Assembly: GCF_014191495.1 (NCBI RefSeq)
Contig: NZ_JACHWR010000001.1
Span: 744,001 to 808,000, forward strand
Direction of reading: 5' to 3'
Length of the DNA stretch: 64,000 nucleotides
Origin: Nocardioides soli
GTDB taxonomy: Bacteria > Actinomycetota > Actinomycetes > Propionibacteriales > Nocardioidaceae
Part shown: positions 43,651 to 51,136 of the stretch, in pieces
How the letters are laid out: each line of letters begins with the position of its first letter
Numbering within the stretch: position 1 is the first letter of the stretch
Notes under the pieces: generated by a model
What the model saw: only the letters and a program-made list of their open reading frames with translations
Database searches by the model: none
What the model was told of the DNA's origin: nothing
Translations under genes and position numbers: made by a program

Positions 43651-44504
43651 CCACGCTCGACACCATCACCCAGCCTCGCCCGCAGGCGCTCACGCAAGCC
43701 ACCGCCGTCGAGCAGGCCCGCGCTGTTGCCGAGGTCGCCGCCGCCGTCCGCGTCGCCCAGGAGAACCCGCGCGACGAGACCACGGCCATCGCTCGGATGC
43801 GCCAGGCCTGCGGACAGCGCGCCCTCGCAGACCGCGCCTTCTACTCGGTGCCCCGCGCGGGCGGGCGCGTCGAAGGCTCATCCGTCCACCTCGCCCGCAC
43901 GCTCGCCGCCTGCTGGGGCAACATCGACTACGGCATCCGCGAGCTCAAGCGCGACGACCAGGCGGGCGAGTCCGAGATGCAGGCATGGGCGTGGGACCAG
44001 GAGTCCAACGTCCGCTCCTCGCGCTCGTTCGTCGTCCCCCACGCCCGCATGGTCGGCTCCGCGAGGCGCGGCGACAAGCGACGTGAGCGACTCGACGACC
44101 TCGGAGACATCGCCAACAACAACAACTCGGTCGCCGCCCGCGCAGTGCGCGAGACCATCTTCACCATCCTCCCGGTCTGGTTCACCGCCGAGGCCGAGTC
44201 GCTGTGCGCCGGCACGCTCAACGGCCAGGGTGGCGAGAAACCGCTGGCCGCGCAGATCGCCGACGCAGTCAAGCACTACGCCGACTCGTTCGGCGTCACG
44301 AAGACGCAACTCGAGGCCTACGTGGCCCTCGCAACCGGCGAGTGGACCGCCCAGACCGTCGGCGGTCTCCGCGTCCTGTCGGGCGAGCTGACGCGCGGCG
44401 AGAAGCAGGTCAAGGACGAGTTCACGCCCGCCGAGCCCGAGAAGCCACGCGGTGTGACTGCCGACGACATCGCCGCCAACACGCAGGGCGGTGAGCAGGC
44501 ATGA
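43647..44504 (+). CDS. RecT-like single-strand annealing protein
   Basis: A 285-residue protein of the type paired with RecE-like nucleases in actinophages. The central part FYSVPRAGGRVEGSSVHLAR, AACWGNIDYGIREL, and the stretch NNNNSVAARAVRETIFTILP fit an annealing-protein core. The C-terminal ~40 residues are charged. Together with the upstream exonuclease it makes a phage homologous-recombination module that may also explain the internal duplications here. RecT-like assignment is by pattern and context. Confidence 0.72.
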   Translation: MTTLDTITQPRPQALTQATAVEQARAVAEVAAAVRVAQENPRDETTAIARMRQACGQRALADRAFYSVPRAGGRVEGSSVHLARTLAACWGNIDYGIRELKRDDQAGESEMQAWAWDQESNVRSSRSFVVPHARMVGSARRGDKRRERLDDLGDIANNNNSVAARAVRETIFTILPVWFTAEAESLCAGTLNGQGGEKPLAAQIADAVKHYADSFGVTKTQLEAYVALATGEWTAQTVGGLRVLSGELTRGEKQVKDEFTPAEPEKPRGVTADDIAANTQGGEQA

Positions 44505-44764
44505 GCACCGAGCGCATCACCATTACCCGGTCACAGATCCAGGACATTGACACTCTCTGTGCCGGAATCGTCACCCGCGACGGCGAGATGGACGCTTGCT
44601 GCAAGGCAGCGACAACCATCATCTACGACGCTGAGCACGCGAGCGTCTGGCCTGCCTGCACATGGCACGCCCACCGGTACGGCGGCGCGCTGACACTGGC
44701 CCAGATTCGCGAGGCGCTCACGCAGGGCGCCACTCGGTTTGAGCGCGAGGTGGCCCCGTGGTGA
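44501..44764 (+). CDS. Phage protein, unknown
   Basis: An 87-residue protein (ITITRSQIQDIDTLCAGIVT) with three Cys and several His (CCKAATTIIYDAEHASVWPAC, trimmed in sense), perhaps metal-binding. Overlaps both neighbours by 4 bp. Confidence 0.6.
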   Translation: MSTERITITRSQIQDIDTLCAGIVTRDGEMDACCKAATTIIYDAEHASVWPACTWHAHRYGGALTLAQIREALTQGATRFEREVAPW

Positions 44765-45186
44765 CCGCCGCACAGACCCTCCGCGACGCCGCAGCGACGA
44801 TGCGGGAGCGGGCGCAGGCGGCGACACCGGGACCATGGCATGTCGAGCGTGATGAGATGTCGGAGCAGCTCTGTGTCTACAACGCTGACGGCGTCCATCT
44901 GGCCGAAGTATCCGAGTGGTCGCGCTGGCTAGGGAACGCCGACTACATGGCCCTCGCTGCTCCCCCGTTCGCGCTGGCGGTAGCTGCCTGGCTGGAGGCG
45001 GAGTCCGCCTCCCTCGATGCGATGGAGACATTCGAGGCCAAGACGGTCAAGCAGGAGCACGGGTGGTCCATCCGGGGCGCCGGGATCGCCGTGCGGAAAC
45101 ATAACGACGGCGAGCTTTCGATCCACGTTGACACTTCGCAGGCCGCCCTCGACGTCGCCCGCACCTACCTCGGCGGTGACCAGTGA
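44761..45186 (+). CDS. Phage protein, unknown
   Basis: A 141-residue protein that starts with a helix (TLRDAAATMRERAQAATPGP), a short motif seen in many actinophage and host proteins of unknown role, and a beta-rich second half (SIRGAGIAVRKHNDGELSIH). GTG 44761 overlaps the previous stop (GTGA), so it is preferred over 44758. Confidence 0.65.
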   Translation: MTAAQTLRDAAATMRERAQAATPGPWHVERDEMSEQLCVYNADGVHLAEVSEWSRWLGNADYMALAAPPFALAVAAWLEAESASLDAMETFEAKTVKQEHGWSIRGAGIAVRKHNDGELSIHVDTSQAALDVARTYLGGDQ

Positions 45187-45225
45187 CGCGGGCGGGGCAG
45201 GCGGACGAGTTTGGGAGGTCGTCGC

Positions 45226-45330
45226 ATGAGCCTCTGCATCTCCTGCCACCGCCGCATCACCCACGACGAGACCACCACCAGCGGCCGATGCGACGACTGC
45301 CAGCACGACCACGAGAGGGAGGCGTCATGA
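45226..45330 (+). CDS. Tiny zinc-finger-like peptide
   Basis: A 34-residue peptide (MSLCISCHRRITHDE...) with CxxC near the start and CDDC in the second half, a minimal zinc ribbon. GGGAGG lies 6 nt before the ATG and its stop overlaps the next start (ATGA). Too short for a length-limited scan, but translational coupling supports it. Confidence 0.6.
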   Translation: MSLCISCHRRITHDETTTSGRCDDCQHDHEREAS

Positions 45331-45485
45331 CCAGCCCCCGCGACCTATCCGACCTCATCGGGCGCATCCCCGCGACGTCGCCCGACGACATCGCAGCCGC
45401 ACGACGAACCTGCGCCCACTACGCCACCGACGCCGATGACCTGCGCGGGCTGCTCGACGTGCTCGGGATTGGAGACGAGACGTGA
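45327..45485 (+). CDS. Small phage protein, unknown
   Basis: A 52-residue helical acidic protein (MTSPRDLSDLIGRIPATSPD). GAGGGAGG precedes its start. Overlaps the previous and next genes by 4 bp. Confidence 0.55.
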   Translation: MTSPRDLSDLIGRIPATSPDDIAAARRTCAHYATDADDLRGLLDVLGIGDET

Positions 45486-45952
45486 CCACGCCAACCGTCT
45501 GCGCGGACTGCGGCGGCTTCTGCACCTCACGCAGCGCCCCGCCTCGCTGCTGGGAGTGTCGCCGACGAGATCAGGCGGGCGAGTTCTGGTCGACCGACGT
45601 GCTCACCGATGGCGAGTGGCGACCGACCGGGCCGGGCGGGGTGCTCCAGTGGCAAGAAGGTGCGCAAATGCAGGCCTCGGCGCCAGGCCTCACGCCTGCC
45701 GACGTGGCAAAGATGATCGCCTGCCCTACCTGCCGCGCGCGCGTCGACCAGATGTGCCGAACCACCACCGGTCGCACCCGCTCGCCTCATCCGACGCGCT
45801 TGGTCATCAAGCGCTGCCCCTGCGGCGAGCCGATCAACCCCGGCCGGAAGGTCTGCGACGACTGTCGCGCCGAGGCTCGCCGAATCAACGGACGCAATGG
45901 AATGCGCGCCACCCGAGCAAGGCGACAAGCCATCAGGCAAGCAGCGGCGTGA
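45482..45952 (+). CDS. Double zinc-ribbon phage protein, module copy 1
   Basis: A 156-residue protein with several Cys pairs (CADCGGFC, CWECRRR, CPTCRAR, CPCGEP, CDDCRAE). The stretch DVLTDGEWRPTGPGGVLQW is also found, slightly altered, in the protein at 49002-49343. It is the first member of a repeated three-gene module (see 46274 and 46408). GTG start. May be a DNA-binding or adaptor protein. Confidence 0.7.
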   Translation: MTTPTVCADCGGFCTSRSAPPRCWECRRRDQAGEFWSTDVLTDGEWRPTGPGGVLQWQEGAQMQASAPGLTPADVAKMIACPTCRARVDQMCRTTTGRTRSPHPTRLVIKRCPCGEPINPGRKVCDDCRAEARRINGRNGMRATRARRQAIRQAAA

Positions 45953-45995
45953 TTCGCCGCCATCCCACACCTCTACTTCAGAAGGAGACAGTGTC

Positions 45996-46277
45996 ATGAA
46001 GGCAGGAAGTGTCATCCGGATTCCCGACGCCGTCGCAAGCCGCACGGCCGGACGTGAAGTGATCCAGCCTGGCCTGCCGGGTCGCTGGTCGATCTGGTCA
46101 CAGGCTGCCGGCGCGCCCGGCGCCCACTTCGCCGTCCCCATCGATGCGGCAGCCAGGGAGACGGGCGTCAAGTACGCAACAGTTCGCATCACCAAGCCCC
46201 AGGGCGAGACGGAGCGGGTGCAGCTCATCGCCACCGATCCTGCGGTAGCCATGCCAAAGCCGGTGCGCGCAGCGTGA
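45996..46277 (+). CDS. Phage protein, unknown
   Basis: A 93-residue protein (MKAGSVIRIPDAVASRTAGR), mostly beta, with AAGGAG at good spacing before the ATG. It lies between two members of module copy 1. No family recognised. Confidence 0.65.
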   Translation: MKAGSVIRIPDAVASRTAGREVIQPGLPGRWSIWSQAAGAPGAHFAVPIDAAARETGVKYATVRITKPQGETERVQLIATDPAVAMPKPVRAA

Positions 46278-46408
46278 CTGGATCCGCTCCCGCGCACATC
46301 TCCGGATGGTGCAGCGCCCCGCCAGGAGCCCGACCACAGCACGACCGATGCCAGGTCGCCGGATGCGCATGCGAGTGCCACACGACGAGCGACGAGGAGG
46401 CTGCCTGA
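46274..46408 (+). CDS. Small Cys/His-rich protein, module copy 1
   Basis: A 44-residue peptide starting at GTG. HISGWCSAPPGARPQHDRC, then CACECH, gives a compact Cys/His cluster. The same pattern (HLSGWCTAPTGARPHHEHC, CQCACH) ends the protein at 49340-49519. Translationally coupled on both sides. Probably a zinc-binding module. Confidence 0.65.
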   Translation: MTGSAPAHISGWCSAPPGARPQHDRCQVAGCACECHTTSDEEAA

Positions 46409-47229
46409 TGGCCAAGATGCGCGGCTTCAAGCCGGAGATCTGGACCGACGACAAGTTCGTCGAGCTCAGCTCGTTCGCGCGCCTGCTGTTCATGGGCATG
46501 TGGAACTACGCGTGCGACAACGGCCACCTCGACGACAAGCCGAAGCAGATCAAGATGCGGGTGCTGCCGACGGATCCTGTCGATGCCGAAGTGCTCCTCG
46601 CGGAGATGCTGGAACTGGGCATGGTGGTCCGCGATGACGCGGGCCTGACCATCCCGAAGCTCCGTGAGCACCAGCGCCTCGACAACCGCTATTTCACGTG
46701 GTGCGACCGCTGTGAACTCGACGAGATCCCGGAGCCCGCACGCAGTAAGCACCCCCGCCACACGTCGGGCACCCGTCGTGCGCACGACGTGACACCGACG
46801 AGCACTCGCGTAGTCACGCGTGAAGGAAGGAAGGAAGGAAGTAGGGAAGGTGAAGGTGAAGGAAGTGTCGGTGATCTGACGACCACCGAGCCGACCAGGC
46901 CCGAGATCGACGCCATCTGCGAACACCTCGCCGACGAGGTCGAAGCGACCGGAAGCAAGCGACCTGCCATCACCGAGAAGTGGCGACGCGAAGCACGTCT
47001 CATGCTCGACCGCGACGGCCGCACCGCCGAGCAAGTCCACGCCTGCATCCGCTGGCTCTACGCCAGCAACCACCCAGACGCGATCTTCTGGCGCCCCAAC
47101 GTTCGCGCCATCCCCAAGCTCCGCGCCGAGTGGCACAACGCCGACACCGACCGTCGCAAGGAGATCGAGGCCGAGGTCGCCGCACTCACGCCCACCGAGG
47201 ACATCGCTACCCGAGGCGGTGACTCATGA
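46408..47229 (+). CDS. Replication-initiator-like protein, module copy 1 (full length)
   Basis: A 273-residue two-domain protein. Residues 1-110 form a winged-helix-type initiator domain (GFKPEIWTDDKFVELSSFAR, then IPKLREHQRLDNRYF). A charged Gly/Glu/Arg linker (residues about 138-152) is encoded by GGAA repeats. The C-domain (about 165-260) has WRREARLMLDRDGRTAEQV and IRWLYASNHPDAIFWRPNVR, a pattern common in phage replication initiator or helicase-loader proteins. Role: probably starts phage DNA replication at a nearby origin. Confidence 0.7.
   Translation: MAKMRGFKPEIWTDDKFVELSSFARLLFMGMWNYACDNGHLDDKPKQIKMRVLPTDPVDAEVLLAEMLELGMVVRDDAGLTIPKLREHQRLDNRYFTWCDRCELDEIPEPARSKHPRHTSGTRRAHDVTPTSTRVVTREGRKEGSREGEGEGSVGDLTTTEPTRPEIDAICEHLADEVEATGSKRPAITEKWRREARLMLDRDGRTAEQVHACIRWLYASNHPDAIFWRPNVRAIPKLRAEWHNADTDRRKEIEAEVAALTPTEDIATRGGDS
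46822..46865 (+). repeat. Purine-rich GGAA/GAAG microsatellite
   Basis: About five tandem GAAG units followed by TAGGGAAGGTGAAGGTGAAGG, all inside the initiator linker. Tetranucleotide units are not multiples of three, so slippage would shift the frame. A similar purine tract occurs at 49943-49973 after module copy 2. Confidence 0.85.
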
Positions 47230-47441
47230 GCGCACTCAACCCATGGCGCCGCGCCTACGACCGTGGCCGCGACGACCAGAGAGCCGCCGACGTCGCCTAC
47301 CTCTACGCGCAAGCCGACGTACACCACGGACGCGTCGGTGACCAACGCCGCCGAGGTGCCATCCGACACGCGGCCGATCGGCTCCGAGATGGGCGACCGA
47401 CTGGGCGCCCCGAGGACATGCAGGAGGTGACCCATGGCTGA
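47226..47441 (+). CDS. Small basic phage protein
   Basis: A 71-residue Arg-rich protein (NPWRRAYDRGRDDQRAADVA). ATGA overlap with the initiator gene. Basic charge suggests nucleic-acid binding; no family recognised. Confidence 0.6.
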   Translation: MSALNPWRRAYDRGRDDQRAADVAYLYAQADVHHGRVGDQRRRGAIRHAADRLRDGRPTGRPEDMQEVTHG

Positions 47442-47937
47442 CCTCTATTCGGCCGAGTCTGGAGACACCCCCACCCTCGTTCCGATCGAGAACGCCGAGG
47501 CCATGCGCGACTACCTCGACGCGCTGAACGATGCCGGGATCGACTGCCGAGCCGTGGGCATGGACTCGCGCGGCGAGCCGTTCTTGATCTCGCTGAGCGG
47601 CTGCTACGCCGACTCGGAGGTCGTGCTCTACGGCAACCCGTGGGACAACGAAGTGGACTGGGGCACCGGCCCGTCGTGCGTCGAGTGCATGGCCCAGCGC
47701 CCGCACGGGATCGACAGCGTCCGCTTCCCCGCGTTCATCGTCCAGGCCCCGACCGAGGACGGCGCGTTCGCGGGGTGCGGTGTCGCCAATCCGCCCGCAC
47801 CCGAGTTGAGCGCCGACCACGCTCGCTGTCGGCGCTGCGGCGCGGTGGTTCACCTGCTGCTGATCGCGCACCACGACCGTGACTGCCCTGTCGCCACACC
47901 GACCGCTCCGACCAAGGGCGGTGACGGTGATGAGTGA
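47434..47937 (+). CDS. Cys-rich phage protein, full-length paralog of the 39.9-kb gene
   Basis: A 167-residue protein. Residues about 7-74 are the duplicated segment (IENAEAMRDYLDALNDAGID). The remainder holds zinc-ribbon-like pairs (CVEC, CRRCGAVVH, HDRDCP). Overlaps both neighbours. Function unknown; intact, unlike its 39.9-kb copy. Confidence 0.7.
   Translation: MADLYSAESGDTPTLVPIENAEAMRDYLDALNDAGIDCRAVGMDSRGEPFLISLSGCYADSEVVLYGNPWDNEVDWGTGPSCVECMAQRPHGIDSVRFPAFIVQAPTEDGAFAGCGVANPPAPELSADHARCRRCGAVVHLLLIAHHDRDCPVATPTAPTKGGDGDE
47449..47656 (+). repeat. Perfect 208-bp direct repeat, copy 2
   Basis: Identical to 39941-40148. Here the reading frame continues into a plausible C-terminal domain, so this is probably the parent copy. 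Confidence 0.95.
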
Positions 47938-48673
47938 CCAGCGTCCGGCCGAGAGGGGAGACCTGCTGCCGTACTACGAGGACGATCTCGTGACCCTCTA
48001 CTGCGGCGATGCGCGCAAGCTCACGCCGTGGCTCGCGGCCGACGTGTTGGTCACTGACCCGCCCTACGGTCGCGCATGGCGGCAGTCGTCGATCAAGCAC
48101 CGCAGTGGACGCGGGAAGTCGTCGCCCCACGAAGGCATCCAGGGCGACACGGACACCACGACGCGTGACGCGATTCTGGCACTCTGGGGAAACCGTCCCG
48201 GCATCCTGTTCGGCGACCTCATGCTCACGCCGCCGCCCGGAACGCGGCAAGTGTCGGTCTACGTGAAGCCGCCCGACGCCGGCACCCGCGGCGCTTTCGC
48301 GCAGGTCAGACGCGACCTCGAGGCGATCTACTTCACTGGGACCCACGGCGCCGGCATCGGCGGGCGGTCTGGCGCCTTCCGCACCAACGCCTCGAACGTG
48401 GGCGGCAACGCGGGACTGGCGGCGAAGGCCGGCGGCCACCCGCACACCAAGCCGCAGGACGTCATGCAGGAGCTGATCCTGCTCACATCGGGGGTTGTCG
48501 CCGATCCGTTCTCCGGCGGCGGGTCGACGCTCGTCGCCGCCAAGCAGCTCGGCCGCCGCATCATCGGCATCGAACTCGAGGAGCGCTACTGCGAGATCGC
48601 CGCCAAGCGGCTGTCGCAGGACTCCCTGTTCGGAGATCTCGTGAGGGTCAGTTCGACCGGGGCGACGTCATGA
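47930..48673 (+). CDS. Orphan DNA methyltransferase (beta-class, N4/N6 type)
   Basis: A 247-residue amino-methyltransferase. The catalytic DPPYG motif (near residue 43) comes before the SAM-binding motif DPFSGGGSTLVAAKQLGRR and IGIELEERYCEIA, the order typical of beta-class enzymes. No restriction endonuclease is beside it. It probably modifies phage DNA to evade host restriction, or regulates the phage. The target recognition region is the short segment between the motifs (about residues 55-165). Confidence 0.88.
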   Translation: MSDQRPAERGDLLPYYEDDLVTLYCGDARKLTPWLAADVLVTDPPYGRAWRQSSIKHRSGRGKSSPHEGIQGDTDTTTRDAILALWGNRPGILFGDLMLTPPPGTRQVSVYVKPPDAGTRGAFAQVRRDLEAIYFTGTHGAGIGGRSGAFRTNASNVGGNAGLAAKAGGHPHTKPQDVMQELILLTSGVVADPFSGGGSTLVAAKQLGRRIIGIELEERYCEIAAKRLSQDSLFGDLVRVSSTGATS

Positions 48674-49002
48674 GCCGCCCCCGCAACCATCGCCTGATCC
48701 ACCTGGCCGACCTCAACGAACGCCACCACGGACGCATGGTCGAGGTCGCGGGCATCACCGGCACGCTCACCGACGTCATCGCGGTCGGTGCACGTGTCCA
48801 GCTCGCCCTCGTTGTCGGTGGCGCGCGCATGTGGACCGACTGGATCGACGCCAACGAGACCGCCGAAGTGTGGAAGGAGTCCGCGATGACCGCCAGTGAG
48901 TGCCGCTCGTGTGGACGCCCATGGGACCCCGACCTCGAGCCATCACCCGGCGGACCGACGCGCTGCGAGGACTGTGCCAACGACGTCGCGAGGGAGGAAT
49001 GA
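48670..49002 (+). CDS. Phage protein with C-terminal zinc ribbon
   Basis: A 110-residue protein with an OB-like beta domain (VEVAGITGTLTDVIAVGARV) and a C-terminal four-Cys ribbon (CRSCGRPW ... CEDC). ATGA overlaps at both ends. Could be a ssDNA-binding protein by fold guess only. Confidence 0.6.
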   Translation: MSRPRNHRLIHLADLNERHHGRMVEVAGITGTLTDVIAVGARVQLALVVGGARMWTDWIDANETAEVWKESAMTASECRSCGRPWDPDLEPSPGGPTRCEDCANDVAREE

Positions 49003-49343
49003 TGACCGCACCCACCGCCCCGTGTGCCACCTGCGGCACCGCCTGCAACTCGGCCAAGACGCCACCAGAATGCGCCGACTGCCGACGACGCGCGCAGGCT
49101 GGCGAGCACTGGTCACCGGACGTGCTCACCGATGGCGAGTGGCGACCAACCGGCGCTGGGGGCACGCTCCAGTGGCACCCCTGGCCAAAACCGCGCGCAA
49201 AGGTCGCCAAGTGCGGCACTGATGGCGGCTACTACCGCCACCTGCGCCGCACCAAAACCGAGCCGTGCGCGGCATGTAGACGCGCGCACGCACTAGCACA
49301 GGCGAAGCGGAAGGAACGCGCCACATTGCGGGTGGTCGCATGA
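49002..49343 (+). CDS. Zinc-ribbon phage protein, module copy 2
   Basis: A 113-residue protein with CATCGTAC, CADCRRR and CAACRRA pairs. DVLTDGEWRPTGAGGTLQW matches the 45482 gene (DNA also nearly identical there). The C-terminus YYRHLRRTKTEPCAACRRAH resembles small HNH-associated/WhiB-like tails. First gene of the second module. Confidence 0.68.
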   Translation: MTAPTAPCATCGTACNSAKTPPECADCRRRAQAGEHWSPDVLTDGEWRPTGAGGTLQWHPWPKPRAKVAKCGTDGGYYRHLRRTKTEPCAACRRAHALAQAKRKERATLRVVA

Positions 49344-49519
49344 CGCAGCTCGACACCTCCAGCAGCGCCTCTCGACAGCACTACATCGACACAGGCGAGT
49401 ACCTGCCGCTCCGGACACACCTATCCGGCTGGTGCACCGCCCCAACCGGCGCGCGACCACACCACGAGCACTGCCACGTCGCGGACTGTCAGTGCGCGTG
49501 CCACGACGAGGAGGGCTGA
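49340..49519 (+). CDS. Small Cys/His-rich protein, module copy 2
   Basis: A 59-residue protein. Its second half HLSGWCTAPTGARPHHEHC and CQCACH parallels the 44-residue peptide at 46274. It has an extra N-terminal 25 residues. Coupled on both sides (ATGA). Confidence 0.65.
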   Translation: MTQLDTSSSASRQHYIDTGEYLPLRTHLSGWCTAPTGARPHHEHCHVADCQCACHDEEG

Positions 49520-49890
49520 TGGCACGCATCCGAACGACCAAGCCATCATTCTGGGGCTCAGGGACCGTCGCCAAACTCAGCCGCGACGCCCGCCTGACGA
49601 CCCTCGGCCTCATCTCGTTCGCTGACGACGACGGCCGGTTCCTCGCCGCGACCAACGCGATCAACGGCTTCATCTACCCGAACGACGACCTGCCGCCAGC
49701 CAGGGTCCGCAAGTGGATCGACGAGATCGCGAAGGTCGGACTCATCCACGAATACGAGAGGGACGGCATCCGCTATGGGTGCTTCCCGAGCTGGCACGAG
49801 CACCAAGTCATCAACCGCTACACGCCGTCCTCGCTCCCTGAGCCGGGCGTGCCATGTGTGCCTCGACCGACGAAGGGAGCGAAGGAATGA
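49519..49890 (+). CDS. Replication-initiator-like N-domain, module copy 2
   Basis: A 123-residue protein equal to the N-domain of the 46408 gene: IRTTKPSFWGSGTVAKLSRD, LTTLGLISFADDDGRFLAAT, then CFPSWHEHQVINRYTPSSLP. This HTH domain is the DnaD/initiator N-terminal type found in many actinophages. The expected C-domain is missing; the reading continues in a different frame (next entry). It may be a split form. Confidence 0.75.
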   Translation: MARIRTTKPSFWGSGTVAKLSRDARLTTLGLISFADDDGRFLAATNAINGFIYPNDDLPPARVRKWIDEIAKVGLIHEYERDGIRYGCFPSWHEHQVINRYTPSSLPEPGVPCVPRPTKGAKE

Positions 49891-50102
49891 CTCACGGAAC
49901 ACTCACGGAGTCCTCAGTGAGTTACCACCCGGTCACTCCCGACAGGAAGGGAAGGGAAGGGAATAGGAAGGGAACTCGCGGAGCCCATCCATCCTCTGAC
50001 CTCACTAGCAGCCGATCGCGGCCTGTGGATAACGCCGCCGCGGCAGCCACTCACGACCGCGACGCATGGATGGGACTTCGTCCGATCGGCGGTGGTCGGT
50101 GA
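49887..50102 (+). CDS. Continuation of initiator copy 2 in another frame (linker and degraded C-part)
   Basis: A 71-residue protein whose start overlaps the previous stop (ATGA). Its linker VTPDRKGREGNRKGTRGAHP mirrors the charged linker in initiator copy 1 and is also encoded by GGAAG repeats. The rest (AAAAATHDRDAWMGLRPIGG) does not resemble the copy 1 C-domain. It is either a coupled partner or the remnant of a frameshifted second half. Confidence 0.55.
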   Translation: MTHGTLTESSVSYHPVTPDRKGREGNRKGTRGAHPSSDLTSSRSRPVDNAAAAATHDRDAWMGLRPIGGGR

Positions 50103-50341
50103 TGGCGACGCAAACGGCACCCGATGTCTCAGACCTCGACATGCTCGACGACGCCCACAGACACGCCCGTTGCTGCATCTGCACCGGCACGTTCGGGCCG
50201 CTGATCGGAGTCCCGTACCGCGCGATCTGCGGGCGGCGCGCGATCAACCTGCGCGAGTGGGACGACCCGATGACCTTCCCGCCCGACGCCTGCCACGACT
50301 GCCTGCGCCTCTGGAGTGCGGGGTGTCCAACATGCCCGTGA
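50102..50341 (+). CDS. Cys-rich phage protein, unknown
   Basis: A 79-residue protein with pairs CCIC (residues 24-27), CHDC and CPTC, likely zinc-binding. It starts right at the previous stop. No family recognised. Confidence 0.6.
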   Translation: MATQTAPDVSDLDMLDDAHRHARCCICTGTFGPLIGVPYRAICGRRAINLREWDDPMTFPPDACHDCLRLWSAGCPTCP

Positions 50342-50807
50342 CTAAGGATGACGCCGAGATGCTCACCGCGCTCGCATCAAGGCGCGGCCCCACGGCGCAC
50401 CACGCTGGCACGAACCGGGCGTCATGGCCGCACTCGGCAAGGTCCGCCACTTCGACCTTGGCGAAGTGATGATGACGGTTGGACGGGCGGCACGGGATCG
50501 CACCCTGGAGACCCCGGCAGCGATCGGCAACCCCGCCGCGCCCTGCTGGATCGAACGGCCCGTCGAGCGCTGGCAGCCCGAGAAGGTCGAGCGCTCCAAC
50601 CGCTGCGGCGTCTGCAATCAGCGCCGCGACATCTGCGAACGCACGCCGCGATGGGCCGACGACGACCACGTGTTCACGCCCGACTACGTGCAGCCTGCCG
50701 GTTCAGCGGTCGACGAACTCCGCGACATCACGGCCGCCGCACGCGCTGCCCCACCGCCCGCCGATCACGACGAGGCGACCGAAGAGACGCCCGAGGAGGC
50801 GCTGTGA
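50332..50807 (+). pseudogene. Frameshifted phage gene (two overlapping frames)
   Basis: The first part (50332-about 50372, MPVTKDDAEMLTALA) and the second part (about 50373-50807) lie in different frames. The second frame is open from 50352 but has no start; it reads RIKARPHGAPRWHEPGVMAA upstream of the first ATG (50424). Joined, they give one continuous protein with the layout of actinophage proteins I know. NRCGVCNQRRDICER is a Cys cluster near the end. A -1 shift or missing base near 50370 would restore it. A sequencing error is possible. Confidence 0.55.
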
Positions 50808-51133
50808 GTACCTGCATCAGTCGCGCTGGCGAGTTCAGCGCCCACGAGTTCAGTGACCCGAACTACCCACTGACCTGCCAGTTGTGCTTCGTCTTCGACG
50901 AGGACGAGGCGAATCGACGGCTCCGTGCCGCTCGCTACCTCGTCGGCGACTGGCAGGTCAACGGGAACAGCCGAGCGCTCGGCGACACAACCGCCGCTGT
51001 CTGGCACCTGGCAGCACGGCAACTCCTGGCGGTCCTCGCTGGCGACGATGCGCACGACGTAGACCCGAAGCTGCCCGCGAACTCCGCGCGAACAGCCGAC
51101 GAGACCACGACGACCGCACCCGAGGAGGGCTGA
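50804..51133 (+). CDS. Phage protein, unknown
   Basis: A 109-residue protein beginning GTG: CISRAGEFSAHEFSDPNYPL, then CQLCFVFDEDEANRRLRAAR. A single CxxC pair plus an early Cys. The tail (TADETTTTAPEEG) is disordered. Overlaps the previous stop (GTGA). Confidence 0.6.
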   Translation: MSTCISRAGEFSAHEFSDPNYPLTCQLCFVFDEDEANRRLRAARYLVGDWQVNGNSRALGDTTAAVWHLAARQLLAVLAGDDAHDVDPKLPANSARTADETTTTAPEEG

Positions 51134-51136
51134 CTG

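Noticed and set aside
45183..45326. Extended start for the 45327 gene
   Set aside because: The extension overlaps a better small zinc-finger frame at 45226-45330, and GAGGGAGG marks the start at 45327.
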